Positions 41,534 to 50,584 of a DNA stretch of 64,000 bases are shown one piece after another (within the stretch, counting starts at the first letter, position 1; each line of letters starts with the position of its first letter). The DNA is from Streptomyces tanashiensis (GTDB lineage: Bacteria > Actinomycetota > Actinomycetes > Streptomycetales > Streptomycetaceae), in the NCBI RefSeq assembly GCF_014648895.1, contig NZ_BMRZ01000002.1:310001-374000 (forward strand). The letters are read 5' to 3'. The notes under the pieces were generated by a model that saw only the letters and a list, made by a program, of their open reading frames with translations, made no database searches and was not told the origin of the DNA. Made by a program: the position numbers and the translations under genes.

Positions 41534-43075
41534 CTACGCCTCGCAGGTGGGGTCGTGGGCGGGGAGCCGTCCCGTACGCAGGTACGCGTTGACGCGCTCG
41601 TCGACGCAGGTGCTGCCGTACTCGCCGTACAGACCGTGCTGGCGAGCGCCCTTCACCGTGAGGAGTCGGGAGCTCGGCCACTGCCTGCGTATGGCCTCGG
41701 CGCCGGCGTAGAGCGTGCGGGGGTCGCCGGTGGCGTTGACGAGCAGGGCGGGGACGTCGTTGTCGAGCACGGTCGGTGCCTCGACGGGCCGGTCCCAGAA
41801 CTCGCAGGGGGTGATGTTGTTGGCCAGCGGCCCGACGAGGGGGTTTCGGTCGCGGGACTTCTCCACCGCGCGCCAGTAGCTGCCGACGCCGCGCCGCTCG
41901 GCGACGTCGCCGCAGATGATCGCGGTCATCTGGCTGGAGGGCGCCGAACCTGCCGAGGTCAGCAGGAACTCCAGCTGCCCGGCGAACGCTTCGGAGGGTT
42001 CGACCGGCTCGCGGTCCGCAGCACGGGCCAGGAGCCGTACGGTCCCCGCCAGGTCGGCGCGCCGCGCGTCGAGGTCGCTGCCGAGGCCGCCTACGAAGAG
42101 GGCGGGGAGGATGTGCTCGTCCAGCTGGAAGGTCCTCCCGATCCGCAGCGGCTTCTCAGCGGCGGCGGCGAGGACGTGCGTCACCGTTTCCAGGACCTCG
42201 CCGCGCGTGGTGCCGAGCCCGTAGGTGTCGTGCCGTGCGGCGGCCCACGACGCCCATGCGCGCAGGGCGGCTTCGTTGGCCCCTTCGGCGCCGCGGAGCA
42301 GGGTCTGGTTGTAGTACTCCGGGGAATTGACCCCGTCGAGCACCATGCGGTCGGTACGGCCGGGGAAGAGCTGCGTGTAGACCTCACCGAGGTAACTGCC
42401 GTAGGAGTAGCCGAGGTAGGAGAACGTGCTCTCGCCGAGGGCGGCGCGGATGACGTCCATGTCACGGGCGGTGTTGCGGGTGGTGACGTACGGCAGCACG
42501 TCACCCTGGGCGCGTTTGCACCGCGCCGCGAGCTCGCGTGCGACGGCGACCTCCTCGCGGTACGCCGCCCGGTCGTCGCCCGCGGAGCGGACGAGCGCGG
42601 AGCCGATGTCCCAGCCGCAGTCCAGCGGGGTGCTGCGACCGACGAAGCGCGGGTCCATTCCGACGAGGTCGTAGCGGTGGGCGACCTCGCCCATCACCTT
42701 CGACTTGGTCAGGGGCATGTGGAGGCTGGGGCCTGCCGGTCCCCCGTCGTTGAGCAGCAGCGCGCCGATGCGGTGGGCTGTGTCGGTGGCCTTCAGACGG
42801 GACACGGCGACGGTGATGGTACGACCGCCGGGGTCGGTGTAGTTGAGCGGGACGGTGATGTCGGCGCAGTCGGCACCGGCGGCGTCCAGCGCCCCGCCGA
42901 GTTCGTCGCCTTCGCCGAGGGCGCAGGCGTGCCAGTCGACGGACTGACTGTGGAGGCGGGCTAACGGGTCAGGGCCGGTGACGGCCGTGGTGGCGGCTGT
43001 GGCGACGGGCGTCGCGGTGGCGACGAGCACCACCGCGCACGCTGCGAAGGCCTTGATGCGTCGGGAAGTTGACAT
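41534..43075 (-). CDS. Secreted alpha/beta hydrolase of the Tap/Slp (tripeptidyl aminopeptidase) family
   Basis: 513 residues. Signal peptide MSTSRRIKAFAACAVVLVAT (cleavage near ATAA). The family landmarks are ALLLNDGGPAGPS, the RYDLVGMDPRFVGRS motif, the nucleophile elbow FSYLGYSYGSYLGEVYT, VPALLVNATGDPRTLYAGAE (acidic residue) and the His in KGARQHGLYG. Tap/SlpD/SlpE-type exopeptidases remove N-terminal tripeptides from secreted proteins. It is exported. The start is the ATG before the signal peptide. The tRNA gene lies 96 bases downstream. Confidence 0.9.
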   Translation of the reverse strand: MSTSRRIKAFAACAVVLVATATPVATAATTAVTGPDPLARLHSQSVDWHACALGEGDELGGALDAAGADCADITVPLNYTDPGGRTITVAVSRLKATDTAHRIGALLLNDGGPAGPSLHMPLTKSKVMGEVAHRYDLVGMDPRFVGRSTPLDCGWDIGSALVRSAGDDRAAYREEVAVARELAARCKRAQGDVLPYVTTRNTARDMDVIRAALGESTFSYLGYSYGSYLGEVYTQLFPGRTDRMVLDGVNSPEYYNQTLLRGAEGANEAALRAWASWAAARHDTYGLGTTRGEVLETVTHVLAAAAEKPLRIGRTFQLDEHILPALFVGGLGSDLDARRADLAGTVRLLARAADREPVEPSEAFAGQLEFLLTSAGSAPSSQMTAIICGDVAERRGVGSYWRAVEKSRDRNPLVGPLANNITPCEFWDRPVEAPTVLDNDVPALLVNATGDPRTLYAGAEAIRRQWPSSRLLTVKGARQHGLYGEYGSTCVDERVNAYLRTGRLPAHDPTCEA

Positions 43076-43228
43076 ACCTGAACGCTAGGACGGCGCACAC
43101 CTCGCAGCACTCCGGGAAAGCCCCGAAACTGGGTGGGGTTGTTCCCCGAGAAGACCCCAGGTCTCCTGTCAGGGTGTCCGTTACGTGTGGCACACCCGGG
43201 CCTCCATCGCGCCGCTGGCACGACCGAC

Positions 43229-43600
43229 TCAACGGCCCTCTCCACAGCTCCCGAAAGCACGAATGACCCACTGATCCAAGCGGTTCCCGAAGTCCGAAGC
43301 GGAGGTGATGTCGGACGCAGGCAGGCAACCTGCGTCGTCGAGGTCGGCAATGAAGTCCACATCGGCCCAGCCGCCACGGAACATCACGACCGACAGCACG
43401 GCCTCCGCAGGACCGGATATGACCACGCCGACCGAGTCCGGATCACGAATGACGTCCCTGTCGGTCTCCAGTGGCTGGGGCCAGGGCGCCCGGGCGTCCC
43501 TCCAGGTCACCCGCCCGACGTCAAGCCCGGCCGATGTCCAGTCCCTGGCCCGATCGGCCAGAACGACTGCCACCTCGTCGAGATCGACAACTCGTTCCAT
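43229..43600 (-). CDS. Hypothetical protein
   Basis: 123 residues starting MERVVDLDEVAVVLADRARD. The pattern (TSAGLDVGRVTWRDARAPWP, VGVVISGPAEAVLSVVMFRG, DVDFIADLDDAGCLPASDIT) suggests a small alpha/beta domain; no family recognised. It stands 154 bases upstream of the peptidase gene on the same strand and is divergent from the GNAT gene at 43715. Confidence 0.65.
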   Translation of the reverse strand: MERVVDLDEVAVVLADRARDWTSAGLDVGRVTWRDARAPWPQPLETDRDVIRDPDSVGVVISGPAEAVLSVVMFRGGWADVDFIADLDDAGCLPASDITSASDFGNRLDQWVIRAFGSCGEGR

Positions 43601-43714
43601 GAGGGGATCCTCCCTTGGTCGCTTTGCACAGCCGTGAGCCTGGAGTGCGGGTCGTGGAAACGGCTTTGCCTCCGGTCTCGTCGGCGTGGATGCTGACGGC
43701 CGGAGGTACTCACG

Positions 43715-44206
43715 ATGATGGACATTGTGCTGAAACCATCGGTCCGGGATCTGGTCCATGCGGACCTGGCGTCGTGCGGTTGGGCTGGGTCTGACCACCA
43801 CTTGGTGGGCGTCGCCAGGCAGCTGGAACGTGCCCGGGCCGGCGCCGTCGACTACCTGGCGGTCTGCCTCGCCGCAACCGGCATCCCCGTGGCGAAGGGC
43901 GGCGTCGACTACCAGGTCGAGGAGGGTGCCGGCACGCTGTGGCAGCTGGCGGTCCACCCCGCGTTGCAGTCGTGTGGGATCGGCACGTTCCTTGTCGAAG
44001 CCGCAGAGGCGCGGATCAGAGGACGCGGTGTGCGGCGGGCCGAGCTGGCGGTCGAGGAAAGCAATCCCAGGGCCCGTGCGCTCTACGAACGACTGGGCTA
44101 CGTCGCGTACGACCGCCGGCCGGACGCGTGGGACGAGCAAGCCCCTGATGGATCGTTGCACCGCTACGAAACGATGTGCACGTTGATGCGTAAGAAACTG
44201 TCCTAA
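43715..44206 (+). CDS. GNAT-family N-acetyltransferase, 3' end set by an insertion sequence
   Basis: 163 residues behind GGAGGTAC. The acetyl-CoA fold is visible: GAGTLWQLAVHPALQSCGIG TFLVEAAEARIRGRGV (motif A with the pyrophosphate loop) and ARALYERLGYVAYDR. It acetylates an unknown amine. The stop codon TAA at 44204-44206 lies inside the left terminal repeat of the IS5-family element, so the original C terminus may have been cut or changed. Confidence 0.85.
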   Translation: MMDIVLKPSVRDLVHADLASCGWAGSDHHLVGVARQLERARAGAVDYLAVCLAATGIPVAKGGVDYQVEEGAGTLWQLAVHPALQSCGIGTFLVEAAEARIRGRGVRRAELAVEESNPRARALYERLGYVAYDRRPDAWDEQAPDGSLHRYETMCTLMRKKLS

Positions 44207-45078
44207 AGGGTGTTGCAGAAGGTCCGCTCCGGGCAGGCCGGAATGGCGTTTGACCTGTTGTTTCATCGTGTCATGGCGAGGTTGTGCAGGGCGGCGACGG
44301 CCTGGACCGCGTGGTGGAGGCCGTCTCCTTTCTGGCGGCAGTCGCGCAGGATCTTCCAGTTCTTCATCCGGGCGAAGGTGTGCTCGACACGGGCCCTGAC
44401 CCTTCGGTGCTCGGCGTTGTCCTCCTCCTGCCCGCGCAGGAGGGGGCGGCCGGCTCTCTTGCGGTGCGGGACGATCAGGCCGGTGCCGAGGTAGGCGCCG
44501 TCCGCGATCACGGTCGTGCCGGCCGCCAGGGCGGGCAGGTCCGACTCGCGCCACACGTGGGCGTCGGCCTTGTTGCCCGGCGCCGGCCGGGCCGCCGCGA
44601 TGACCAGGCGGGTGTCCGCGTCGATGATGACCTGCACGTTCACCGAGAACCGGTAGTTGCGGGACGAGGCTCCGATCTTCCGGTCGCGGACCGGGATCAG
44701 GGTGCCGTCCACGATCCACAACCGTTCGGTGTCCGCCACCGGCCGCGGAGCCCGCTCGAGCGCCAGCAGCGGACGGAGCCGCTGGATGACCCGGCAGACC
44801 GTGGCGGGCGAAATACCGAACAGCGGTGCCAGCTGCCGCATGGTGAGGTTCGTCCGGTAGTACACGGCCACCAGCAAGACCCGGTCCGGCAGCGACAGAC
44901 ACCAAGGCCTGCCCCCACCCGGACCGTTCCCGCCCCGCTCCTTCACTACCTTCACCAGCTTCGCGAACCGGTCGATCCGCAAGCCCGTGAACGTCTCGAC
45001 CCACACCGGCTCAGCCCGCAACACCCCACCCATACAGGCAAAATGCCCAGAACTGAGCCTTCTGCAACACCTTTTAGG
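44202..45078. mobile_element. IS5-family insertion sequence
   Basis: Terminal inverted repeats CCTAAA(G/A)GGTGTTGCAG... at 44202-44222 and 45058-45078 match in 20 of 21 positions. One transposase gene (44263-45033, minus strand) fills the element. No exact target-site duplication is visible, so the boundaries are a reading from the repeats only. Confidence 0.8.
44263..45033 (-). CDS. IS5-family (HARBI1-like) DDE transposase
   Basis: 256 residues. An N-terminal helix-turn-helix (LPDRVLLVAVYYRTNLTMRQ LAPLFGISPATVCRVI) is followed by the DDE domain with Asp109 (LWIVDGTLIPV), Asp178 (TTVIADGAYLG) and Glu217 (RVRARVEHTFARMKNWKIL). The gene looks intact. It cuts and rejoins the element ends. The start at 45033 lies just inside the right terminal repeat. 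Confidence 0.88.
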   Translation of the reverse strand: MGGVLRAEPVWVETFTGLRIDRFAKLVKVVKERGGNGPGGGRPWCLSLPDRVLLVAVYYRTNLTMRQLAPLFGISPATVCRVIQRLRPLLALERAPRPVADTERLWIVDGTLIPVRDRKIGASSRNYRFSVNVQVIIDADTRLVIAAARPAPGNKADAHVWRESDLPALAAGTTVIADGAYLGTGLIVPHRKRAGRPLLRGQEEDNAEHRRVRARVEHTFARMKNWKILRDCRQKGDGLHHAVQAVAALHNLAMTR

Positions 45079-45122
45079 GCCTGTGTCGAAAGTGGATCTT
45101 GCCCCGTGAATGATCTTCGTTC

Positions 45123-45605
45123 ATGGGGCGGGGTGATCTCACTGTTGAACAGTGGGCGGTGTCGGAGCCGTTGTTGCCGATGGAGCCCGGAGCAGGGCAA
45201 CCTTCAGAAGGAACCGCCGGGTGGTGTCTTCACCGAGCCCGTGATCATGGACTGGGACGCTCTCGTAGCAGGTTCACCACGACTCGCCGCAGTTCGAAGC
45301 CGTGCTGAGGAAGGTCCGCGTGCCCCTCATCGGGCCGGGCCGGCCGCGCGTCCGCCCCGATCGGGTGGGTGCTGATAAGGCGTACGCCTCCCGCCGGAAC
45401 CGCGCTTACCTGGGTCGCCGAGGGATCCGCTGCACCATCCCGGACAAGGTCGACCAGGCGCGCCACCGCAAACAGCGCGGCTCTCGCGGCAGCCGGCCGC
45501 CGCAGTTCGACCCAGTCGACTGCCGTGAGCGCCACGCGGTCGAGTGTGGGATCACCCGTCTCAAGAGGCACCGCGCCGTCACCACGCGATACGTGCCTGG
45601 CGCTG
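45123..45605 (+). pseudogene. Decayed IS5-like transposase (second element)
   Basis: Fragments of one transposase lie in three frames: N terminus MGRGDLTVEQWAVSEPLLPM at 45123, then an internal deletion, GNLQKEPPGGVFTEP in one frame, the DHGLGRSR motif in another, and FEAVLRKVRVPLIGPGRPRV / RPDRVGADKAYASRRNRAYL / PDKVDQ... / DCRERHAVECGITRLKRHRA near the 3' end. It is not functional. The sequence TTTAGGGCCTGTGTCGAAAG before it may be its left terminal end. Confidence 0.65.
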
Positions 45606-45682
45606 TCGGGGATCTTGGCGATGGCGGTCGGCCATGCCCTCGACATCTCAGTCTCCAAGATCCCCGACCTCGTCACCCGCGA

Positions 45683-46693
45683 TCAGCTCTGTGTCTCCTC
45701 GCGGCGTCCCATAGCGGCCGCATCGGGTACGACGAGCAGCTTGCCGGTGGTACGCCGAGCCTCCAGATCGCTGTGGGCCTGGGCGGCCTCGGACAATGCG
45801 TAGCGGCCCGTTACGGTGACCTCGAGCGCCTTGGAGCGCACCCACTCGAACACATCGGCGGCCCGTCGGAGCAGTTCGGACCGATCGGCGATGAAGTCCC
45901 CGAGGCTGGGCCGGATCAGGGTCAGCGAACCGCCGTGGGCGAGCCGAATCGGATCGAACGGCGGCACGGCACCACTCGCCGCGCCGAAGAGCACGAGATG
46001 GCCGCGGGTTCGCAGGCTGGCGAGGCTCGCATCGAAGGTGTGCGCGCCGACGCCGTCGAAGACAACCGGCAGTCCCTGACCGCCGTTGAGCCGCCTCACC
46101 TCGGCTGCGAGATCGTCGACTTCGGAGGAAAGGATCACCTCAGCGGCCCCGGCACGTTTCGCCAGCTCGGCCTTCGCCGTGGTCGACGTCGTGCCGATCA
46201 CCCTGCCGCCGAGATGGGTGATGAGCTGGGTCAGAAGCAGCCCCATGCCACCAGCAGCCGCATGCACGAGCACCGTGTCGCCCCCCTGAACCGGGTAGGC
46301 GTCCTTGACGAGATAGTGCGCGGTCATGCCTTGGAGGAGTACGGCGGCGGCTTTCTCGAAGCCGATGTCGTCGGGCAGCGGCACCAGCCGGGAGGAGTCC
46401 ACGACGGCCCGCTCGGCATACGTGCCGGGAATCTCCACCCAACCGACCCGGTCCCCGACTGCGACGTCAGCGACGCCGGCTCCCACTTCGACGACCGTGC
46501 CGGCGCCCTCAGCGCCCGGGGTGAAGGGCAGCGGGAGGCTGTACCGGCCTTCGCGGTGGTAGACGTCGAGGAAGTTGACCCCGGATGCGGCGACCTCCAC
46601 GACAGCCTCGCCCGGACCCGGCCGCGGCTGGTCCACCTCGGCCTCCTGCAGCACCTCGGGACCGCCCACTTCGTACACCTGAATCGCTCGCAT
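45683..46693 (-). CDS. NADPH:quinone oxidoreductase (Qor-like MDR)
   Basis: 336 residues. The N-terminal GroES-like part (MRAIQVYEVGGPEVLQEAEV, GRYSLPLPFTPGAEGAGTVV EVGAGV) and the AAGGMGLLLTQLITHLGG Rossmann motif define zinc-free quinone oxidoreductase. It reduces quinones with NADPH in the cytoplasm. It is boxed in by transposase remnants on both sides, in the same kind of mosaic as a transferred cargo gene. Start at 46693 behind a weak site. Confidence 0.88.
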   Translation of the reverse strand: MRAIQVYEVGGPEVLQEAEVDQPRPGPGEAVVEVAASGVNFLDVYHREGRYSLPLPFTPGAEGAGTVVEVGAGVADVAVGDRVGWVEIPGTYAERAVVDSSRLVPLPDDIGFEKAAAVLLQGMTAHYLVKDAYPVQGGDTVLVHAAAGGMGLLLTQLITHLGGRVIGTTSTTAKAELAKRAGAAEVILSSEVDDLAAEVRRLNGGQGLPVVFDGVGAHTFDASLASLRTRGHLVLFGAASGAVPPFDPIRLAHGGSLTLIRPSLGDFIADRSELLRRAADVFEWVRSKALEVTVTGRYALSEAAQAHSDLEARRTTGKLLVVPDAAAMGRREETQS

Positions 46694-46739
46694 GACCCTC
46701 CAATTAACGGCTCATCCCCCACCAACCCCGTTGATGGCG

Positions 46740-47428
46740 CTCCGATTCCCGGCAAGCTGCTCGGCCTGGTCCCCTCGACCGTCCACCGCGTCCTGACCCG
46801 CTACCGGCCGGCCCGCCTGACCCACCTCGACCGCTCGACCGGGCACGTCATACGCCGCCACGAACGCGAGAATCCCGGCGAGCTCGTGCACGTCGACATC
46901 AAGAAGGTCGGCAACATCCCCGACGGCGGCGGACACGAGGTCCTGGGCCGGCAAGCGGGCCGCAAGACCCGCAGGAACGCCGACCACAGCTACCTGCACA
47001 CCGCCGTCGACGACCACTCCCGCCTCGCCTACAGCGAGATCCACGCGGACGAGAAGAAGGAGACCTCCACCGCCTTCTGGCAACGGGCCCACGCCTTCTT
47101 CACCGGCGCTGGGATCACCGTCGAACGGGTTCTGACCGACAACGGCTCCTGCTACCGCTCACGCGACTGGCGCGACAGCCTGGCGGCGGCCGGGATCACC
47201 CACAAACGAACCCGGCCCTACCGGCCCCAGACCAACGGCAAGATCGAACGCTTCAACCGCACCCTGCTCGACGAATGGGCCTACGCCCGCCCCTACCGGT
47301 CAGACATCGAACGACGCGAAGCGTTCCCCGGCTGGCTCCACTCCTACAATCACCACCGCGGACACACCGCACTCGCGGGCAAACCACCCGCAAGCCGCGT
47401 CCCCAGCCTAACGAGGCAATACACCTAG
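46740..47428 (+). pseudogene. N-terminally truncated IS481-family transposase
   Basis: The DDE core is present and clean: HVDIKKVGNIPDGGGHEVLG, YLHTAVDDHSRLAYSEIHAD, VERVLTDNGSCYRSRDWRDS, HKRTRPYRPQTNGKIERFNR TLLDEWAYARPY and LHSYNHHRGHTALAGKPPAS. The N-terminal helix-turn-helix is absent: only the last helix (GKLLGLVPSTVHRVLTRY) is left after 46740, with no start codon in place. The element must be immobile unless complemented. Confidence 0.75.
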
Positions 47429-47495
47429 AGCCTGTCCGATGGGTCGCGTGACCCCGGTCGAGCTCGACTCACGCCCACCCCGGGCGACGGCGCAT

Positions 47496-48311
47496 CTACG
47501 TTCGGACCGTCGCCGCGCGGAAGACGTACGCCGACATCGGGGCGGTGACCGGCCCCGGACCCAGCCGCACCGTCATCTCCTCGATGACGGTGGCCCGGAC
47601 GGCCGGTCCGCCCCCGCGCTCCTCGACGGCCATGCGCACCGGTGTCCCGGTGAGGTACCCGGTGGCGAGGTCGGCGGTCGACGCAGCCCGGCCCTGCAGC
47701 GTCAGTTCCTGCTCGTCCTCGACCGCGAACCCCGCGGCCACCAGGTCGGCGGCAACGACAGCGGGGTCGGAGTAGCCGTGCGGAACCGCAGAGAGGAACC
47801 GCGGCGGGTCGACCGGAAAGGCTCGCTCCAGCCCGGCCTGCAGCGCAACCTCGAAGGTGTGCGTCCTGAGCGGGCCCCAGGTGCTGAACAGGAATCGACC
47901 GCCCGGGGCCAGTACGCGGCGGATTTCGGTGAAGGCCCCGGTGCGGTCGGGGAAGAACATCACGCCGAACTGGCAGACCACCAGGTCGAAGCTCTGGTCT
48001 GGGAACGGCAGCCGCTGGGCATCGGCTTGCCGCCACACCGCGCCCGGGGCCCGGGCGGACCCGAAAGCGACCATGGCCTCGTTCAGGTCGGTGGCCGTCA
48101 CCTCGGCCGAGGGTGCCGCTGAGAGCAGGGTCGACGTCAACACGCCTGTTCCCGCGGCAAGTTCGAGGACTCGACCAGGGTGGAGTGCTGCCGCCCGGGC
48201 GCTCAGGTCCTCCGCGAAGGGCCGGAAGACCACCGGCACGAGGTACTGCTCATAGGCCGCCGGCATGGACGCGGACCATCGCCGCTCGGCATCGATTCCG
48301 GTCACGTTCAT
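47496..48311 (-). CDS. SAM-dependent methyltransferase (class I, UbiE-like)
   Basis: 271 residues starting MNVTGIDAERRWSASMPAAY. SAM-binding motifs: PGRVLELAAGTGVLTSTLLS (motif I), VTATDLNEAMVAFG, QADAQRLPFPDQSFDLVVCQ and the post-III RRVLAPGGRFLFSTWG. It methylates a small molecule or lipid; nothing more specific is readable. Stand-alone minus-strand gene, divergent from the acyltransferase at 48509. Confidence 0.88.
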   Translation of the reverse strand: MNVTGIDAERRWSASMPAAYEQYLVPVVFRPFAEDLSARAAALHPGRVLELAAGTGVLTSTLLSAAPSAEVTATDLNEAMVAFGSARAPGAVWRQADAQRLPFPDQSFDLVVCQFGVMFFPDRTGAFTEIRRVLAPGGRFLFSTWGPLRTHTFEVALQAGLERAFPVDPPRFLSAVPHGYSDPAVVAADLVAAGFAVEDEQELTLQGRAASTADLATGYLTGTPVRMAVEERGGGPAVRATVIEEMTVRLGPGPVTAPMSAYVFRAATVRT

Positions 48312-48508
48312 GACGGTACCGCCATGCCGGGAAGCCGGTTCCCCGCCGCGCCGCCATGCGCCCTGGAGCCGGCACCGCCTGGCAGAACGGGAGGGCCAAC
48401 GTTCTCGACTCGGCCGTGCGGCGTGGCGGGTACTGCCTCGTCTCGCGTAAATCCCTTGGGTGAAGGGCACATGTATCGGTCAGGCGTTCGTCGTGATCGG
48501 GGGGAAGC

Positions 48509-49306
48509 GTGCCGCGCAGGATCAGGATCGGTCAGCAGGTGCGGCCCGGGGTGCTTGTCGGGCGTCGGCTGACCCGGCCTCCGGCACGGACCGGCGTCGA
48601 GCTGCTGGTCGTCGGTGCCGGCGGCATGGGGCGGGCCGTCGCCTCGATGTGCGCGCAGGATGTCGACCGGGCGGGGCGTGCGCGGTGGAACGTGCTGGGC
48701 TTCATCGATGAGGACGTGGCTCTTCACGGTTCGCTCGTGGACGGCCGGCCCGTGCTCGGGGGTCTGCGGGCCGTCGCCCGGTACCCCGCGGCGCGTCTGG
48801 TCGTCTCGGTCTGCCACGTCGACCACCACGGGGCGCGGCGCAGGATCGTCGAGGCCTTGGGGCTGCCCGCCGAGCGCTATGCGACGGTCGTGCACAGGAC
48901 GGCCGTGATCGATCCGAGTTGCAGGATCGGGCGTGGTGCGGTCGTGATGCCGATGGTGTGCGCCCTGCCCGGAGGCACGATCGGTGACCACGTGATCGTG
49001 CGGCCGCAGACGATGATGGCGGCCGACGTCGCGCTGCGGGACTACGCCACGGTCGGGGCTCAGGTGTTCCTGGGGCGTGGTGCGACGGTGGAGGAGAACG
49101 CCTACGTCGGGGCCGGTGCCGTGGCGCGGGAGCGTGTGCGTGTGGGGCCGTGGGCCGTCGTCGGGATGGGGTCGCTCGTGCTGGACGATGTGCCCGGGCA
49201 TCAGGTGTGGGCGGGCAGGCCACCGCGGTTCCTCGGGTCGGCGGCCGTGGAACGTGTGCGGGTGGGGGGCGGCGGGGAGTTCGGGAGGTTCGCCGCCTGC
49301 GAGTGA
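48509..49306 (+). CDS. NeuD/PglD-type sugar acyltransferase with left-handed beta-helix
   Basis: 265 residues, GTG start behind GGGGGAAG. The N-terminal half is the PglD-like Rossmann part (TGVELLVVGAGGMGRAVASM, LGGLRAVARYPAARLVVSVC). From about 125 the hexapeptide repeats begin: VVHRTAVIDPSCRIGRGAVV, VIVRPQTMMAADVALRDYAT, ATVEENAYVGAGAVARERVR VGPWAVVGMGSLVLDDVPGH. It would transfer an acetyl or acyl group to an amino sugar nucleotide for a surface glycan. No partner glycan genes are adjacent. Confidence 0.88.
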   Translation: MPRRIRIGQQVRPGVLVGRRLTRPPARTGVELLVVGAGGMGRAVASMCAQDVDRAGRARWNVLGFIDEDVALHGSLVDGRPVLGGLRAVARYPAARLVVSVCHVDHHGARRRIVEALGLPAERYATVVHRTAVIDPSCRIGRGAVVMPMVCALPGGTIGDHVIVRPQTMMAADVALRDYATVGAQVFLGRGATVEENAYVGAGAVARERVRVGPWAVVGMGSLVLDDVPGHQVWAGRPPRFLGSAAVERVRVGGGGEFGRFAACE

Positions 49307-49340
49307 GTGGCGACCATTTGCCCACGCCCTCGGGGCCTCC

Positions 49341-49425
49341 CCCGACCTCCCAGGCTTCCCGGGCTTCCCCAGCGGCCCCCGACCTCCCAGGCTTCCCAGG
49401 CTTCCCCAGCGGCCCCCGACCTCCC
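49341..49425. repeat. 37-bp tandem repeat between convergent genes
   Basis: Two copies of a 37-bp unit (49341-49377 and 49378-49414) differ at one base; an 11-bp partial third copy follows to 49425. Each unit also contains an internal 10-bp repeat (AGGCTTCCC). It lies in the 200-base space between the acyltransferase and the Nudix-like gene. Confidence 0.85.
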
Positions 49426-49512
49426 CCGCCTCTCCGGACCGCGTTTCCTCCCCGTGCGGGCCCGCTCGTACCCGTACCGACACGGGCGGGCCCGACGGGC
49501 CCTACTCGCCCC

Positions 49513-50505
49513 TCAGAGGTTCCTGGTTTCGATGACCTCCTGTTCGGCCCTCTCCACCGTGAAGCGTGCGGCGGGGTCGCCCCCCGCGCTGCGTACGGCG
49601 GCGCGTACCAGCGCGAGGTAGAAGAGGGCCGGGGCGCAGGGGGTCCAGCGCTCCTCGGGCTGGTCGGCGATGAAGCCGAGGACGGAGGCCGGGTCGGCGG
49701 GTACGAACTCGAAGCGGTCGTGCTCCCACTTGTCGGCGACGCCCCGCGTCCAGCGCAGCCGCAGGGTCTTCTCGTCGAGCTCGGGCAGGACCGCGCGGAA
49801 GAAGCCCGCCCACTGGTGGTTGTCCAGGTCCAGTCCGAAGCCGAGGAGTTCGAGGTCGAGGGCATCGGTGGCGTGGACGGCGAGTTCTTCGTGCAGGGCG
49901 CGGCGGGCGACGGCGTGCAGGCTGATGGGGCGGTGGTCCTCGGGGAGGTCGTGCTTGCGGGCCAGGCCTTCGTTGGCGGAGGAGTTCCACCGTCGGCTGT
50001 TGGGTCCGGCGACGTGGCTGCTGCGCCGGGAGAACAGCATCTTGCCGTCCTTGCCCGTCTCCACGGCGACGTTGACGCCGAAGCTGCAGTTCATCCAGGC
50101 CGGTGCGCGGGCGGGGTCCTGGCTCTCCAGGTACTGCTCGCGCAGGGTCTGGCCGTTTTCCTGCCGGCGTTCCAGGTTGAGCGAGGTGGTGAGGAAGTCG
50201 TAGTAGTCGGCGTCCTGGAGGGCCAGGGTGACGACGGGTTCCTCGTCCAGGTGGGTCCGTGTGAGGACGACCCGTTCGACGGCGAAGCGGTCGTTGTTCC
50301 AGCGGTGCGGGAGTCCGCGGGCCGCCTTGCGCTGCTCCTCGGCCTCGATGGCGTACCGCCATGCGCCGATCTCCGCCGGGAACTCCACCCGCTGCGGACG
50401 GTACTTGACGCGGATGTTGTCCTCGAGGATGGGACGGGTCCCGTCACCTTCGTAGATGTGGCAGCCGGTCTCCCGGGAGACCACGGTGAACCTGTCCCTG
50501 TTCAT
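49513..50505 (-). CDS. Nudix-like hypothetical protein, divergent to the caspase-STAND gene
   Basis: About 330 residues. A Nudix-box-like segment is at residues 180-208 (NEGLARKHDLPEDHRPISLH AVARRALHEEL), where the R-E-x-x-E-E core reads RALHEE (Glu206, Glu207), so the first Glu is Ala. The strand-helix pattern around it (GFGLDLDNHQWAGFFRAVLP) supports the fold. The N-terminal 130 residues are not recognised. Start ATG 50505 behind GGGGAAG. The caspase-STAND gene begins 65-80 bases away on the other strand, so the two probably share a control region. Confidence 0.65.
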   Translation of the reverse strand: MNRDRFTVVSRETGCHIYEGDGTRPILEDNIRVKYRPQRVEFPAEIGAWRYAIEAEEQRKAARGLPHRWNNDRFAVERVVLTRTHLDEEPVVTLALQDADYYDFLTTSLNLERRQENGQTLREQYLESQDPARAPAWMNCSFGVNVAVETGKDGKMLFSRRSSHVAGPNSRRWNSSANEGLARKHDLPEDHRPISLHAVARRALHEELAVHATDALDLELLGFGLDLDNHQWAGFFRAVLPELDEKTLRLRWTRGVADKWEHDRFEFVPADPASVLGFIADQPEERWTPCAPALFYLALVRAAVRSAGGDPAARFTVERAEQEVIETRNL

Positions 50506-50584
50506 CGTCAACTTCCCCTCTTGTACGCTTCATTGACTGATCATCAGAACCTTGGCCGCAGACAGCTTCATGATACGGAGTGAT

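Noticed and set aside
43715..45078. A target-site duplication of the IS5-type element
   Set aside because: CTAA on the left and TTAG on the right are inverted, not direct, copies and belong to the terminal repeats.
44202..47428. A single composite transposon around the quinone reductase
   Set aside because: The three transposase pieces belong to different families or states, and no matching outer repeats are found.
49341..49425. 37-bp repeats considered as CRISPR repeats
   Set aside because: Only two full copies, contiguous, with no spacers between them.
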